From CAVUFH01 sp963740835 (lineage in GTDB: Bacteria; Actinomycetota; Acidimicrobiia; IMCC26256; PALSA-610), in contig CAVUFH010000002.1 in the NCBI GenBank assembly GCA_963740835.1, forward strand, positions 992,001 to 1,056,000: a stretch of DNA of 64,000 nt, given 5' to 3'. Shown here piece by piece: positions 43,343-52,164 of the stretch; within the stretch, counting starts at the first letter, position 1; every line of letters starts with the position of its first letter. Made by a program: the position numbers and the translations under genes. The notes beneath the pieces were generated by a model. The model searched no databases, had not been told where the DNA came from, and saw only the letters and a program-made list of their open reading frames with translations.

Positions 43343-44311
43343 ATGAAGCACGTGGACGTTGCAGGAGTGCGGGTTTCGGCGATCGGCCTCGGGTGCTGGC
43401 AGTTCGGCTCACGCGACTGGGGCTACGGCAAGACGTACGGCGACGTGACCGCGATCGAACTGGTGCACACGGCGCTCGATCTCGGCGTCAACCTCGTCGA
43501 CACCGCGGAGGTGTACGCGCGGGGCGTGTCGGAGACGATCGTCGGCCGCGCGCTCGCCGGCCGGCGCGCCGACGCGTTCGTCGCGACCAAGATCACGCCG
43601 ACGCTGCCCACCGCGGACCGGGTCGAGGAACACGGGCGGCTCTCCGCGATGCGCTTGGGTGTGGACGTCATCGACCTCTACCAGGTGCACTGGCCCAACC
43701 CGGTGGTGCCGGTGTCGGCGACGATGGAAGGCATGCGGCGCCTCCAGACCGCGGGATTGGTGCGCCACGTCGGGGTGAGCAACTTCTCGGCGAAACGCTG
43801 GGCGCGGGCGGAAGCCGCGCTCGGGAGCCCGGTGCTGTCGAACCAGGTGCAGTACAGCTTGTTGCACCGCCGCCCGGATCAGCACAACGTGCCGTACGCG
43901 CAGGCGAACGACCGACTGGTCATCGCCTACAGCCCGCTCGCGCAAGGTGTGCTCGGCGGCCGCTACGACGCGGAGCACCTGCCGGCCGGCCCGGCCCGGC
44001 GCAACAATCCGCTCTGCCTCCCCGAGAACCTGGCGCGGGCCACACCGCTCATCCAGACGCTGCGCCGCATCGCGAGCGCGCACGACGCGACCCCGGCGCA
44101 GGTCGCGCTCGCATGGCTGATCGCGAAGCCCAACGTCGTCGCGATCCCCGGCGCGAGCTCGGTCGAGCAGCTGCGCCACAACGTCGCGGCCGCCGATCTC
44201 GATCTCGACGGCCAAGAGCTCGAGGAGCTGACCGGCGAGAGCGACGCGTTCCACCGCCTCGGCGTGCCCCAGACGGCGGTCGCGTTCGCCCGCAACCGCC
44301 GCGCGGGCTGA
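43343..44311 (+). CDS. Aldo/keto reductase
   Basis: A 322-residue NADPH-dependent aldo/keto reductase with the full tetrad: Asp53 and Tyr58 in VDTAEVYARG, Lys83 in VATKITP and His116 in LYQVHWPNP. VGVSNFSAKRW and a C-terminal cofactor loop IPGASSVEQLRHNVAA are present. It reduces aldehydes or ketones to alcohols; the substrate may be a product of the neighbouring PLP enzyme and cupin. ATG 43343 with AGGCAGGA. Confidence 0.9.
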   Translation: MKHVDVAGVRVSAIGLGCWQFGSRDWGYGKTYGDVTAIELVHTALDLGVNLVDTAEVYARGVSETIVGRALAGRRADAFVATKITPTLPTADRVEEHGRLSAMRLGVDVIDLYQVHWPNPVVPVSATMEGMRRLQTAGLVRHVGVSNFSAKRWARAEAALGSPVLSNQVQYSLLHRRPDQHNVPYAQANDRLVIAYSPLAQGVLGGRYDAEHLPAGPARRNNPLCLPENLARATPLIQTLRRIASAHDATPAQVALAWLIAKPNVVAIPGASSVEQLRHNVAAADLDLDGQELEELTGESDAFHRLGVPQTAVAFARNRRAG

Positions 44312-44333
44312 CGTCGCGCGCCCGACCGGCGGG

Positions 44334-45005
44334 TCAGCGCCGCGCGTAGCGCAGGAACAAGAAGCCTTCGTCGTCGACGAAGCCGTGGTCGAGCAGCCAC
44401 TCGGCGGATGTCGCGTCGGGGCCGTGCACGACGCGGCCCGAGTTGCCGGCAACCACGCGTGGCGCGACCGTCAGGAAGAACTGGTCGATGAGCCCGAGCG
44501 ACGCCAGCGACCCGGCGAGCGTCGGACCACCCTCGGCGATGATCACCTTCCCGGCCAGCGCGGTCACCAAGGCGGGCAGGTCCACCGTGACCTTGCCGAC
44601 GCGGAGCTCGGGGACGCCCGCGGGCGCGGGGCCGGCGTCATCCGGCAGCACGAGGGTCGCCCGGCCCGAAGCGAAGAGCCGCTCGTCGGTCGCGGTCTCG
44701 GGCCGGCTGGTGACCACGTAGATCTGCAGATGCGGTTGAGCCGGTGGCCCGTACTGCTCCGCGTTCACGGTTCCGATGCCGACGAGCACGCCATCGGCCT
44801 GGTCGCGCAGCGCGCCGAAGACCGCATGGTCGATGCGGTTGCCGAGCCCGCCCGACATTCCCGCCACCTCGCTTGCGCCATCGGCAGAAGCGATCATGTT
44901 CAGGCGGACGAATGCCCGGTCGGTGGGCCGGTCATCGGGCAGTGCAACGTGGCCGGCGACCAACTCGTCGGCCGAAGGACAGTTCTCGGCGTCGAGGATG
45001 CGCAC
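44334..45005 (-). CDS. RibD C-terminal-domain reductase (DHFR-like fold)
   Basis: A 223-residue stand-alone RibD-C domain, the NADPH reductase half of riboflavin-pathway RibD. FVRLNMIASADGASEVAGMS, ADGVLVGIGTVNAEQYGPP, the GGP motif in IIAEGGPTLAGSLASLGLID and FFLTVAPRVVAG are the usual landmarks. With no deaminase domain and no rib genes around, it may be a related pyrimidine or dihydrofolate-type reductase. GTG 45005, divergent from the Eis-like gene. Confidence 0.85.
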   Translation of the reverse strand: MRILDAENCPSADELVAGHVALPDDRPTDRAFVRLNMIASADGASEVAGMSGGLGNRIDHAVFGALRDQADGVLVGIGTVNAEQYGPPAQPHLQIYVVTSRPETATDERLFASGRATLVLPDDAGPAPAGVPELRVGKVTVDLPALVTALAGKVIIAEGGPTLAGSLASLGLIDQFFLTVAPRVVAGNSGRVVHGPDATSAEWLLDHGFVDDEGFLFLRYARR

Positions 45006-45056
45006 ACGCGCACGCTACCGGGAGCAGTGGCCGGAGGCGCCCGGTAGCTTCCCGGA

Positions 45057-46242
45057 ATGGCTCCGGTGGTGCGCACGCCGCGCGACGAGGACGAGATGCG
45101 AGCGATCTGGGCGATGTTGAGCCGCGCCTTCGGCTGGCCCGCGGCCGACTTCGCCCGGTGGACCAGCGGGCCGCCGCGCGAGCGCGTGCTCGCCGCGTTT
45201 CTCGACGACGAACCCGTCGCGTGTGCCCGCGTGCGCGAGTTCGGACAGTGGTTCGGCGGGCGGCGGGTCCCGCTCGGCGGGTACTCCCCGGTGGGTGTCG
45301 CCGCGGAGTTCCGCGGCCGCGGCCTGGGTTCGCTGATCACGACCGCGCACTACCCGTTGCTCCGCGAGCGCGGCGAGGTGCTCGCGGGTCTCTACCCGGC
45401 CACGAATGCGCTCTACCGCAAGGTGGGCTTCGAGCTCTCGGGCGTCTGGGCGATGCACAAGACGCGGACGCGTGAGCTGCAACACCTCCCGCTCGGGCGG
45501 GGCACACCGACGCGGCGCGCCACCGAGGTCGATTTCCCCGCGATCGAGGCGTGCTACGCACGGGTCGCACGCAACCTTCCCGGGTTCTTGGATCGCGGCC
45601 GCAACTGGTGGGATCAGCGCATCTTCGGGGCCGAAGCGCAGCAGATCTACGTCGTCGACGGCGACGCCGACGATGTCGCCGGCTACGTGCGGTACACGAT
45701 GCGCTGGCCACCGCAGGCCAGCACCGCCGTGATCGATGTCGCCGAGCTGCTCGCCGACGATCCGATCGTCGCGCACACGTTGTGGCGGCTCGTCGGATCG
45801 TCGTCATCCATCGCGGCCGACTGCACGATCGTCGGGCCACCGGAACACCCGCTCTCCCTCTCGTTGCCGGAGCAGGATCTCGCCACCGCGAGCGAGTGGC
45901 GATGGATGACACGACTCATCGACGCGCCCGGCGCGATCGCGGCGCGCGGCTTTCCACCGAACACCACCGCGACGGTCGCACTGCGCGTGCACGACGCGCA
46001 GTGTGAGTGGAACACCGGTCGGTGGCAGTTCGTCCTCGACGCGGGCGAGGCTCGGCTCGAGCGCGGTGGTGACGGCGCCATCGAGCTCGGCATCGGCGCG
46101 CTGTCGAGCCTCTATACGGGATACGCGCCCCCCTGGCAGCTTGCATCGGCGGGATTGCTGCACGGGGGCAGCGCCTCCGACCACGCCGCGCTCGGCGGCC
46201 GCCTTCGCGGGGCCGACCCCCTGGATGCCCGACTTCTACTGA
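45057..46242 (+). CDS. Eis-like GNAT acetyltransferase, interrupted by an apparent 1-base insertion near 46195
   Basis: About 395 residues of the Eis family: N-terminal GNAT domain with acetyl-CoA loop VAAEFRGRGLGSLI, a second GNAT-like domain (RATEVDFPAIEACYARVARN, DVAGYVRYTMRWPP) and an SCP2-like C-terminal domain. The frame from ATG 45057 runs past its end without a stop; the family's closing peptide AFAGPTPWMPDFY-stop is in the next frame and ends at 46242. One extra base in ctcggcggccgcc restores it. Eis acetylates aminoglycosides at several positions in mycobacteria and also protein lysines. The end overlaps the convergent serine hydrolase gene by 7 bases. Confidence 0.83.
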
Positions 46243-47264
46243 CGCGTGTCGATGAGCGCGGCGTCGAGCAGTCGCGTGAGCGGCCACGCGCCGTCGGTCG
46301 TGTTCGAGATCACCGTGTGCGTGATCGCGCGCGCAGGATCGTGCACGCTGCGAAACGACACACCGGCGTCCATGCCGAGGAGGGTGATGATCGGCTCCGT
46401 CGGATGGATCCAGAACCCGAGTCCGTACCGCTGCGCGGCCTCGTTCGTGTCGCTGCGCGGTTCCACCATCGTGCGCACCCAGTCGGTCGACACGATGCGT
46501 CCCGCGAAGAACGCGTCCCAGAGCGCGTGCAGATCCCCCACGGTCGAGTACACGCCACCGTCGCCGCTCGCGCGCACCGGCAGATGGAACACGTTCGTAC
46601 GTGGGTGTTCGTTGTCGAGGTAGCCGCGGGCGGCGCGCGCGGGGAGCTCGTCGGAGCGCAGAAACTCGGTGCCGCGCATTCCCGCACGGTCGCACACCTG
46701 CTCGCGCACGAGGTCGGGGTACGGCACACCGCTGACGCGCTCGGCGATCAACGCGAGGACGACGTACCCGCCGTTGCAGTACGAGAACTGCGTGCCGGCC
46801 GGAAACTTGGTCGGGTACCCGCCCAGGACCGCGAGGTACTGCTCGGTCGTCGCGAGCGTGTGAACCGGCACCGGGAGCAGGTAGTCGGTCACGTCGGCGT
46901 CATTCTCCTCGTCGAGGTAATCGCCGATGCCGGAGCGGTGCGCGAGGAGGTGCTCGACGGTGACGTCCTCGGCGATGAGCGGCAGGTCGGCGCCGAGTAC
47001 GGAACGGGCGGGGGTGGTGAGGTCGAGCGCGCCTACTTCGACCAGCCGCACGACCACCAGTGCCGTCAGCCCCTTCCCCCCGCTCGCGATCCCGAATTGG
47101 GTGTCGATCCGATTCTCGATCTCGTGGCCGCGGTGTGCAAAGCCGTACGCCCTCGCAAACGACGGCTCGTCGGGCCGGTCGACGCGCACGACGCCCGAGA
47201 ACGCGGTCGCGGCTGCCAGCTCGTCGACCGCGTCTCCGAGTTCCGCGTTCGGCGTCACCGGCAT
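46236..47264 (-). CDS. Serine beta-lactamase-fold hydrolase
   Basis: A 342-residue protein of the beta-lactamase/penicillin-binding-like hydrolase group. Nucleophile Ser61 and Lys64 lie in IASGGKGLTAL, and Tyr162-Cys-Asn164 in FSYCNGGYVVLAL gives the YxN motif. LLAHRSGIGDYLDE is typical. There is no signal peptide, so it is probably a cytoplasmic esterase or peptidase rather than an antibiotic-degrading enzyme. ATG 47264. Confidence 0.85.
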   Translation of the reverse strand: MPVTPNAELGDAVDELAAATAFSGVVRVDRPDEPSFARAYGFAHRGHEIENRIDTQFGIASGGKGLTALVVVRLVEVGALDLTTPARSVLGADLPLIAEDVTVEHLLAHRSGIGDYLDEENDADVTDYLLPVPVHTLATTEQYLAVLGGYPTKFPAGTQFSYCNGGYVVLALIAERVSGVPYPDLVREQVCDRAGMRGTEFLRSDELPARAARGYLDNEHPRTNVFHLPVRASGDGGVYSTVGDLHALWDAFFAGRIVSTDWVRTMVEPRSDTNEAAQRYGLGFWIHPTEPIITLLGMDAGVSFRSVHDPARAITHTVISNTTDGAWPLTRLLDAALIDTRQ

Positions 47265-47330
47265 CGGGCACGGTAACGCCCAGGCGGCGGAGCACGGGAG
47301 TGATATCGGGCACTAGGGTCACTCGCCGCG

Positions 47331-47753
47331 ATGACGGAACCGCCGCTTGTTGTCCATCCCATCGGCGTGGTGGAGTCATCTCTGACGGATCGGTCGTCTG
47401 CTCCCAAGCAAGGGCACGAGGGCGCGCCCGACGCGTGGCTCGTCATCCACCCGGACGTGCGCGCCGGGCTCGAGGGCATCCACGTCGGTGATCGCGTGAT
47501 CGTCGTCACATGGCTCGACCGGGCCCAGCGCAACGTGTTGCGCGTGCGACCGCGCGACGACCGCACCCGGCCCGAGCAAGGCGTGTTCGGCACGCGCTCC
47601 CCGGACCGGCCCAACCCGATCGGCCTGCATCCGGTCGAGATACTCGCGATCGAAGGCAACCGCCTCCGCGTGCGCGACCTCGAAGCGCTCGACGGGACCC
47701 CGATCGTCGACATCAAGCCGGTGCTGGGCCGCGAGTTCGACCCCCGCGACTGA
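47331..47753 (+). CDS. trmO: tRNA (adenine37-N6)-methyltransferase, TrmO/TsaA family
   Basis: A 140-residue TsaA-like beta-barrel methyltransferase. PIGVVESSLTDRSSAPKQG starts the fold, LVIHPDVRAGLEGIHVGDRV and GVFGTRSPDRPNPIGLHPVE contain the SAM-binding conserved residues, and DIKPVLGREFD finishes it. In bacteria the family methylates N6 of threonylcarbamoyl-adenosine at position 37 of tRNAs reading ACY. No C-terminal extra domain. ATG 47331. Confidence 0.88.
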   Translation: MTEPPLVVHPIGVVESSLTDRSSAPKQGHEGAPDAWLVIHPDVRAGLEGIHVGDRVIVVTWLDRAQRNVLRVRPRDDRTRPEQGVFGTRSPDRPNPIGLHPVEILAIEGNRLRVRDLEALDGTPIVDIKPVLGREFDPRD

Positions 47754-47804
47754 TCGAGACGCGACGGATAGAGCCGTGGACTGATCGAATACGGGCCCGG
47801 AAAC

Positions 47805-48287
47805 TCAGAGTTGCTTGTGCGCGGCGACGTCGAAGCCGGCATGCACCGCGGTGCCGAGCTTGCCCGAGCTGAGCTGCGGCGTGAAGGTCATCTCGAGCTT
47901 CTTGTAGTCGAGTGCGAACTGCGCGATCGGTGCGCCGGTGTCGGCGTCACCATGCTCCACCTCGGTGACCGACACATCCGAGAGCTTGTAGGTCAGGAAC
48001 TCACCGGCCTTCCCCTTGCCGACGCGCGTGCCTTGCAATTCCGCCGTCTTCAGGTGCTTCCCGGTCGCGCACGCGACGAACAACGACGGTGACGCCTTGT
48101 CGATGCGGGCGACGAAGTGGAAGTCCTCGAAGCGCGCCTTGGCGCTCGCCGCGCCCGCCCCGCTCGCACCGCCACCGGTACGCGCGACACCCCACGACCA
48201 CGACAGGATGTCGATCGCGCCCTTGTGACCCGACGCCGTCGACGCGCCATCGATGCCATCGATCTTCAGGAACCACTTCTCGGCCAT
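47805..48287 (-). CDS. Orphan Hcp-family (T6SS tube-like) protein
   Basis: A 160-residue Hcp1-type protein. KWFLKIDGIDGASTASGHKG, IDILSWSWGVARTGGGASGA, FEDFHFVARIDKASPSLFVA, CATGKHLKTAELQGTR and a closing strand ALDYKKLEMTFTPQ are the standard Hcp barrel. Hcp rings stack into the tube of type VI secretion, but no sheath, VgrG, baseplate or ATPase gene lies in this window. Orphan Hcp-like proteins do occur in Gram-positives, role unknown. ATG 48287; the ribosome site is weak. Confidence 0.85.
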   Translation of the reverse strand: MAEKWFLKIDGIDGASTASGHKGAIDILSWSWGVARTGGGASGAGAASAKARFEDFHFVARIDKASPSLFVACATGKHLKTAELQGTRVGKGKAGEFLTYKLSDVSVTEVEHGDADTGAPIAQFALDYKKLEMTFTPQLSSGKLGTAVHAGFDVAAHKQL

Positions 48288-48411
48288 GTCGGCCACACTG
48301 CCGGACCCGAGTCGGCCCCGCAAGGAGCGCGCAAGCGGGAGCGGGGCCGCCGAGCACCTTGTTCGCGCTCGGCGCCCGCGTGCCGCGGTAGAACTCCGGG
48401 ACCTGCGAGCG

Positions 48412-48873
48412 TCAGCTCCCGAACTTGCTGTCCTTGGGCAGGATGACGACCTCGGTCGCCTGCAGCTTCCCGTTGACCCTCCTGCTCTTCACGATCACGA
48501 CATCCCCCTGCGCAATGTTCGCGGACCCGTCGGCAGCAGGGTCGACCTTCGTCGTGTCCGTGATGACGTACGTGCGATTGCCGCTCGAGCTCTTCAGCGC
48601 AACCGTCATCGAGTTGTCGGTGATCGAGGTCACGGTCGCAACCGGACGAATATTCTTGACGTCGTCCTTCACACGCTGCTGTTCGACCTTCCAGCCGATC
48701 GCCAGGCCCACGATCCCGCCGACGGCCAACGCGGCGATCACGAAGAGAACGACGGCTGCGGTACCTATGCCTTGCTTCGGTGCGGCCGCGTCATCAGCGC
48801 TCGTCGACTCCGGGGGCACGGTCGCGGGTGGCGTCACCGGGCTGCTCGTGGTCGGATTTTCAGGTGTGCTCAT
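48412..48873 (-). CDS. Membrane-anchored hypothetical protein, DUF5666-like
   Basis: A 153-residue protein: a Pro/Thr/Ser-rich N-terminus (to about 36), a transmembrane helix at about 38-62, then an extracytoplasmic small beta-barrel-like domain (IRPVATVTSITDNSMTVALK, then GDVVIVKSRRVNGKLQATEV) of the type seen in DUF5666 proteins. No catalytic residues. ATG 48873. Function unknown. Confidence 0.65.
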   Translation of the reverse strand: MSTPENPTTSSPVTPPATVPPESTSADDAAAPKQGIGTAAVVLFVIAALAVGGIVGLAIGWKVEQQRVKDDVKNIRPVATVTSITDNSMTVALKSSSGNRTYVITDTTKVDPAADGSANIAQGDVVIVKSRRVNGKLQATEVVILPKDSKFGS

Positions 48874-48898
48874 AAGGTCCGCGTCCCCCGTCGATTCG

Positions 48899-48919
48899 GT
48901 TCCGGCCGTTTTCCGGAAC
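48899..48919. terminator. Possible terminator hairpin after the MFS exporter
   Basis: Arms gttccgg (48899-48905) and ccggaac (48913-48919) around a 7-base loop, in the gap between the MFS stop at 49004 and the DUF5666-like gene start at 48873. Short stem and no clear T-tract on the minus strand, so only a weak candidate. Confidence 0.3.
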
Positions 48920-49003
48920 GCGAGCCGACATCGTTGCCGCTCCGAGGCTGCGATTCCAGGCGGCCCCCGAAGGCCTTCCGTTCCGTGAGCCCTGGGGTAG
49001 CGA

Positions 49004-50508
49004 TCACGCCTGGGCGGGAAGGGGACACCGCTCGGGATCGGGTTGCGTCGGCGGCCCGTCGACCGCGCAGAACAGACGACGGGCAGAGCGGCGATCGCGG
49101 ATGTGCGGGCCGAGGCCGAAGAAGCTGACCGGTGAAGCGAGCGCGGCGACACATGCGGTGATGATCAGGCCGATGCGGAACGCGTGCGTCACCTCGGCAT
49201 CGCCGGTCGCAGCCGACAGACCTGACACGACCGGGATCACCGCGAGCGCGGCGAGGCTGGCGGTGCGGGCGATCGCGTTGTTCACACCCGACCCGACGCT
49301 CACGTGGTCCGAATCGACCGCACCCATGACGGTGGAGGTCAGCGGGGCGACGAACGTGACGAGGCCGAACCCGAAGAGGATTGCGCCCGGCAGCACGTCC
49401 TTCGTCCAGTCGGTGTCGGATCCGATGCGCGACAGGAGCAGCAGGCCCGCCGCCGTCAGGAGTGGGCCCACGGTCAGTTGGAGGCGCGGCCCGATGCGTT
49501 GGGCGAGCGAGCCTGACGCCGCGGAGAAGAGGAACATCAGCAGCGTGGCCGGGAGCAGCGCGATGCCGGCCCGCAGTGCCGACCAACCGGCCGCCACTTG
49601 CAACTCATAGGAGACGAAGAAGAACGAAACGCCGATCGCGGCGTAAAGGAGCACGGTCGCGAGATTCGTCACCGTGAACTCGCGCCGCTTGAACAACGCG
49701 GGCGGGACGAGTGGGTCGTGGTGGTGCGTCATTCGGTACACGAACGCGCCGACTCCGAGGAGCGAGATGGCACCGGCGACGATCACGCTGGTGTCGGACC
49801 AGCCGTGCGGACCCGCCTCCGTGAGCGCATAGGTGCCCGCACCGAGCGTGACCACCGCCAGACCCGCGCCGGCGAGGTCGAGGCCGCGCGCCGCGTGCGG
49901 GTCGCGAGTCTCGGGGACCGCGACGCGTGCGCACACGACGACGATCAGAGCGATCGGCACGTTGATGAGGAACGCCCATCGCCAGCCCGGCCCGTCGACG
50001 AGCCAACCGCCGAGGAACGGACCAATCGCCCCCGCGACGCCGCCGAGGCCCGACCACACGCCGACCGCGGCGCGCGATCGGATTCGCGGAAGCTCACCTG
50101 AATGATCGCGAGGCTCCCCGGTGTGAGCAACGCGGCACCCACACCCTGCAGGACGCGCGCGGCCACGAGGACCTCGATGTTCGGCGACGCGCCGCACAGC
50201 AACGACGCGGCCGCGAACCAGAGCGTGCCGATGACGAACACCTTGCGTCGGCCGAAACGGTCACCGAGCGCGCCTCCGAGCAAGATCAGTGACGCGAGCG
50301 CGAGCAAGTAGCCGGTGAGCACCCATTGCAGTTGGCTGATGTTCGCGTCGAAGTCGTCGCCGATGTGCGGCAACGCGACGTTGACGATGGTGGCGTCGAG
50401 CGCGGCCATCGCGCTCGCTCCGACCGTCGCGACGAGTGCAATACGACCGGGCGCCGAATGCAGCGCCAGTCCGTCATCCACCGCGTCGGTCGCCGCGACC
50501 TCCGTCAT
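49004..50508 (-). CDS. DHA2-type MFS drug exporter, interrupted by an apparent 1-base deletion near 50070
   Basis: A fourteen-helix EmrB/QacA-type exporter of about 500 residues in two frames. From ATG 50508 the first frame reads AALDATIVNVALPHIGDDFD, GGALGDRFGRRKVF (motif A) and LQGVGAALLTPGSLAIIQVS to RESDRA; the next frame continues AVGVWSGLGGVAGAIGPFLG (the conserved motif C region) to 49004. One lost base in gatcgcgcgccgcgg at about 50065-50075 restores the protein. Such transporters expel lipophilic drugs using the proton gradient. A MAR-type or TetR regulator is not adjacent. Confidence 0.85.
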
Positions 50509-50627
50509 TTTCGTCTCCCCTTCCCGCGCGACCTGAAGCCCATAGTCAACCGCATTGGGCGCGCGAAGGAATCCTTCCCGCCGAATACGGTTGAGCTCCA
50601 CGGGCGGGCGGGACGATCGGAGCGGAC

Positions 50628-51287
50628 ATGACGGCAGTCGGGCAGACCATCGGATTCATCGGCGCCGGACACATCGGCAGCCAGGTCGCGCGGCTCGCGA
50701 TCGCGAACGGATACGACGTCGTGCTGAGTAACTCGCGCGGGCCGGATACGTTGCGTGATCTCGTCGCCGGCCTCGGGCCCCACGCCCGCGCCGCGACCGC
50801 GAGCGACGCGGCGGCGGCCGGCGATCTCATCGTCGTGTCGATCCCGCTGAAGAATTACCGCGATGTTCCGGTAGAACCGCTCGCGGGCAAGGTCGTGATC
50901 GACACGAACAACTACTACCCGCAACGCGACGGCCAGATCGCGGCGTTGGACGACGGCACCGCGACGAGCTCGGGCCTCCTCCAGGAGCATCTCGCGGGTG
51001 CGCACGTGGTCAAGACGTTCAACCACATCTACGCCGCCGACCTGACCACCGACGGCTCGCCCACGGGAACGGCGAACCGGCGCGCCCTCGCGATCGCGGG
51101 CGACGACACCGCGGCCAAGCAGACCGTGACCCAGCTCCTCGACGAGTTCGGCTTCGACACGGTGGACGCCGGACCGCTGGCCGAGAGCTGGCGCATCGAG
51201 CCCGGCACACCCGGGTACGGACCGCGCCAGAACGCGGCCGAATTCGCCGCGAACCTCGCGGCCGCCACGCGCCCCGTACGCGCGTAG
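50628..51287 (+). CDS. NAD(P)-binding protein of the F420 reductase (Fno)/YjgF-unrelated oxidoreductase family
   Basis: A 219-residue Rossmann protein like NADPH:F420 reductases and related oxidoreductases. QTIGFIGAGHIGSQVARLAI is the dinucleotide motif, NSRGPDTLRDLV the NADP-phosphate region, VVSIPLKNYRDVPVEPLAGK and VVIDTNNYYPQRDGQ the next strands, and VVKTFNHIYAADLT follows. Whether it uses F420 is not certain; it is a modest match. ATG 50628, divergent from the MFS gene with 119 bases between. Confidence 0.78.
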   Translation: MTAVGQTIGFIGAGHIGSQVARLAIANGYDVVLSNSRGPDTLRDLVAGLGPHARAATASDAAAAGDLIVVSIPLKNYRDVPVEPLAGKVVIDTNNYYPQRDGQIAALDDGTATSSGLLQEHLAGAHVVKTFNHIYAADLTTDGSPTGTANRRALAIAGDDTAAKQTVTQLLDEFGFDTVDAGPLAESWRIEPGTPGYGPRQNAAEFAANLAAATRPVRA

Positions 51288-51314
51288 CGGCCGCGACGCC
51301 GAAGCGGACCGGAC

Positions 51315-52164
51315 TCAGCGGTACGCGAGCGCTCCGAGCAGGTGGAACGCGGGCGTCAGGTCGCCGCCGAAGTCGTCGGGTGCGTCGTTCAGGTATCCCG
51401 TCGCCAGGCGCTCGAGCCCGGCGACCGCGTAGAGGAACGCGCTCGCGCCCTGGCTGATCCGGCGCACGCCGATGTCACACAGGTCGCCGTACGCCGGGAG
51501 ACCGGGCCAGTGCATCACGTTGATCGGTGCCCTGGTCGCGCCGACGACTGCACGCAGTGCGGCGGCGTCGGTGCACCCCGGGAGGAAGACACCGTCGGCG
51601 CCGGCGTCGACGTAGCTCGTGGCGCGGGCCAGCGCGGCGTCGAGCTGTTCCTCCGGCGCGATCGCGGCGCCGAAGTACACGTCGCACCGCGCGTTGATGA
51701 ACAGGGGGAGCCCGGCCGCATCGGCGCGTGCGCGCGCGGCCGCGATGCGTTCGCGCTGTGTATCGACGGTATGGAGCACACCGGGCGCGCCCGTGCGGCT
51801 GTCTTCGAGGTTGATGCCGACAGCACCGCGATCGATGACGTCACCGACCGCGCCGGCGACGGCGTCGGGCTCGACACCCTGGCCCGCCTCGATGTCGGCG
51901 GTCACGGGCACATCGACCGCGTCGGTCATCGCGGCCACCGTGTCGCACACCCGCGACCACGGGATCTGCTGGCCGTCCGGGTAGCCGTGCGCGTACGCGA
52001 CCCGCGAAGCTGCTCGTGCCGATGGCTGGCGCGCCCGCGGTCGCGAACACCCGCGCCGAGAGCGCGTCCCAGGCATTCACCAACCGCAGTGGTGTCGTCG
52101 AGGCGTGCAGCTCGTGGAAGCGCGTGGCCCGCTCGTTCTGGATGTCGGAGGCGAGGATCGTCAT
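51315..52164 (-). CDS. PEP-mutase/isocitrate-lyase-family protein, interrupted by an apparent 1-base insertion near 52005
   Basis: About 282 residues of the PEP mutase/ICL family. From ATG 52164 the first frame reads FHELHASTTPLRLVNAWDAL and APAIGTSSFA; the next reads VAYAHGYPDGQQIPWSRVCD, VTADIEAGQG (metal-binding Asp and Glu), INLEDSRTG and NARCDVYFG to 51315. Removing one g from gcgggtcgcg joins them exactly. The active loop is not KKCGH-like, so it is a lyase/hydrolase-type or uncharacterised member, not isocitrate lyase. The start overlaps the stop of the upstream MerR gene (ATGA), so the MerR protein is the likely partner regulator. Confidence 0.82.

Noticed and set aside
46243..47276. 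Continuation of the Eis-like frame on the plus strand
   Set aside because: It lies entirely opposite the serine hydrolase gene and follows only because the proper stop was shifted out of frame.
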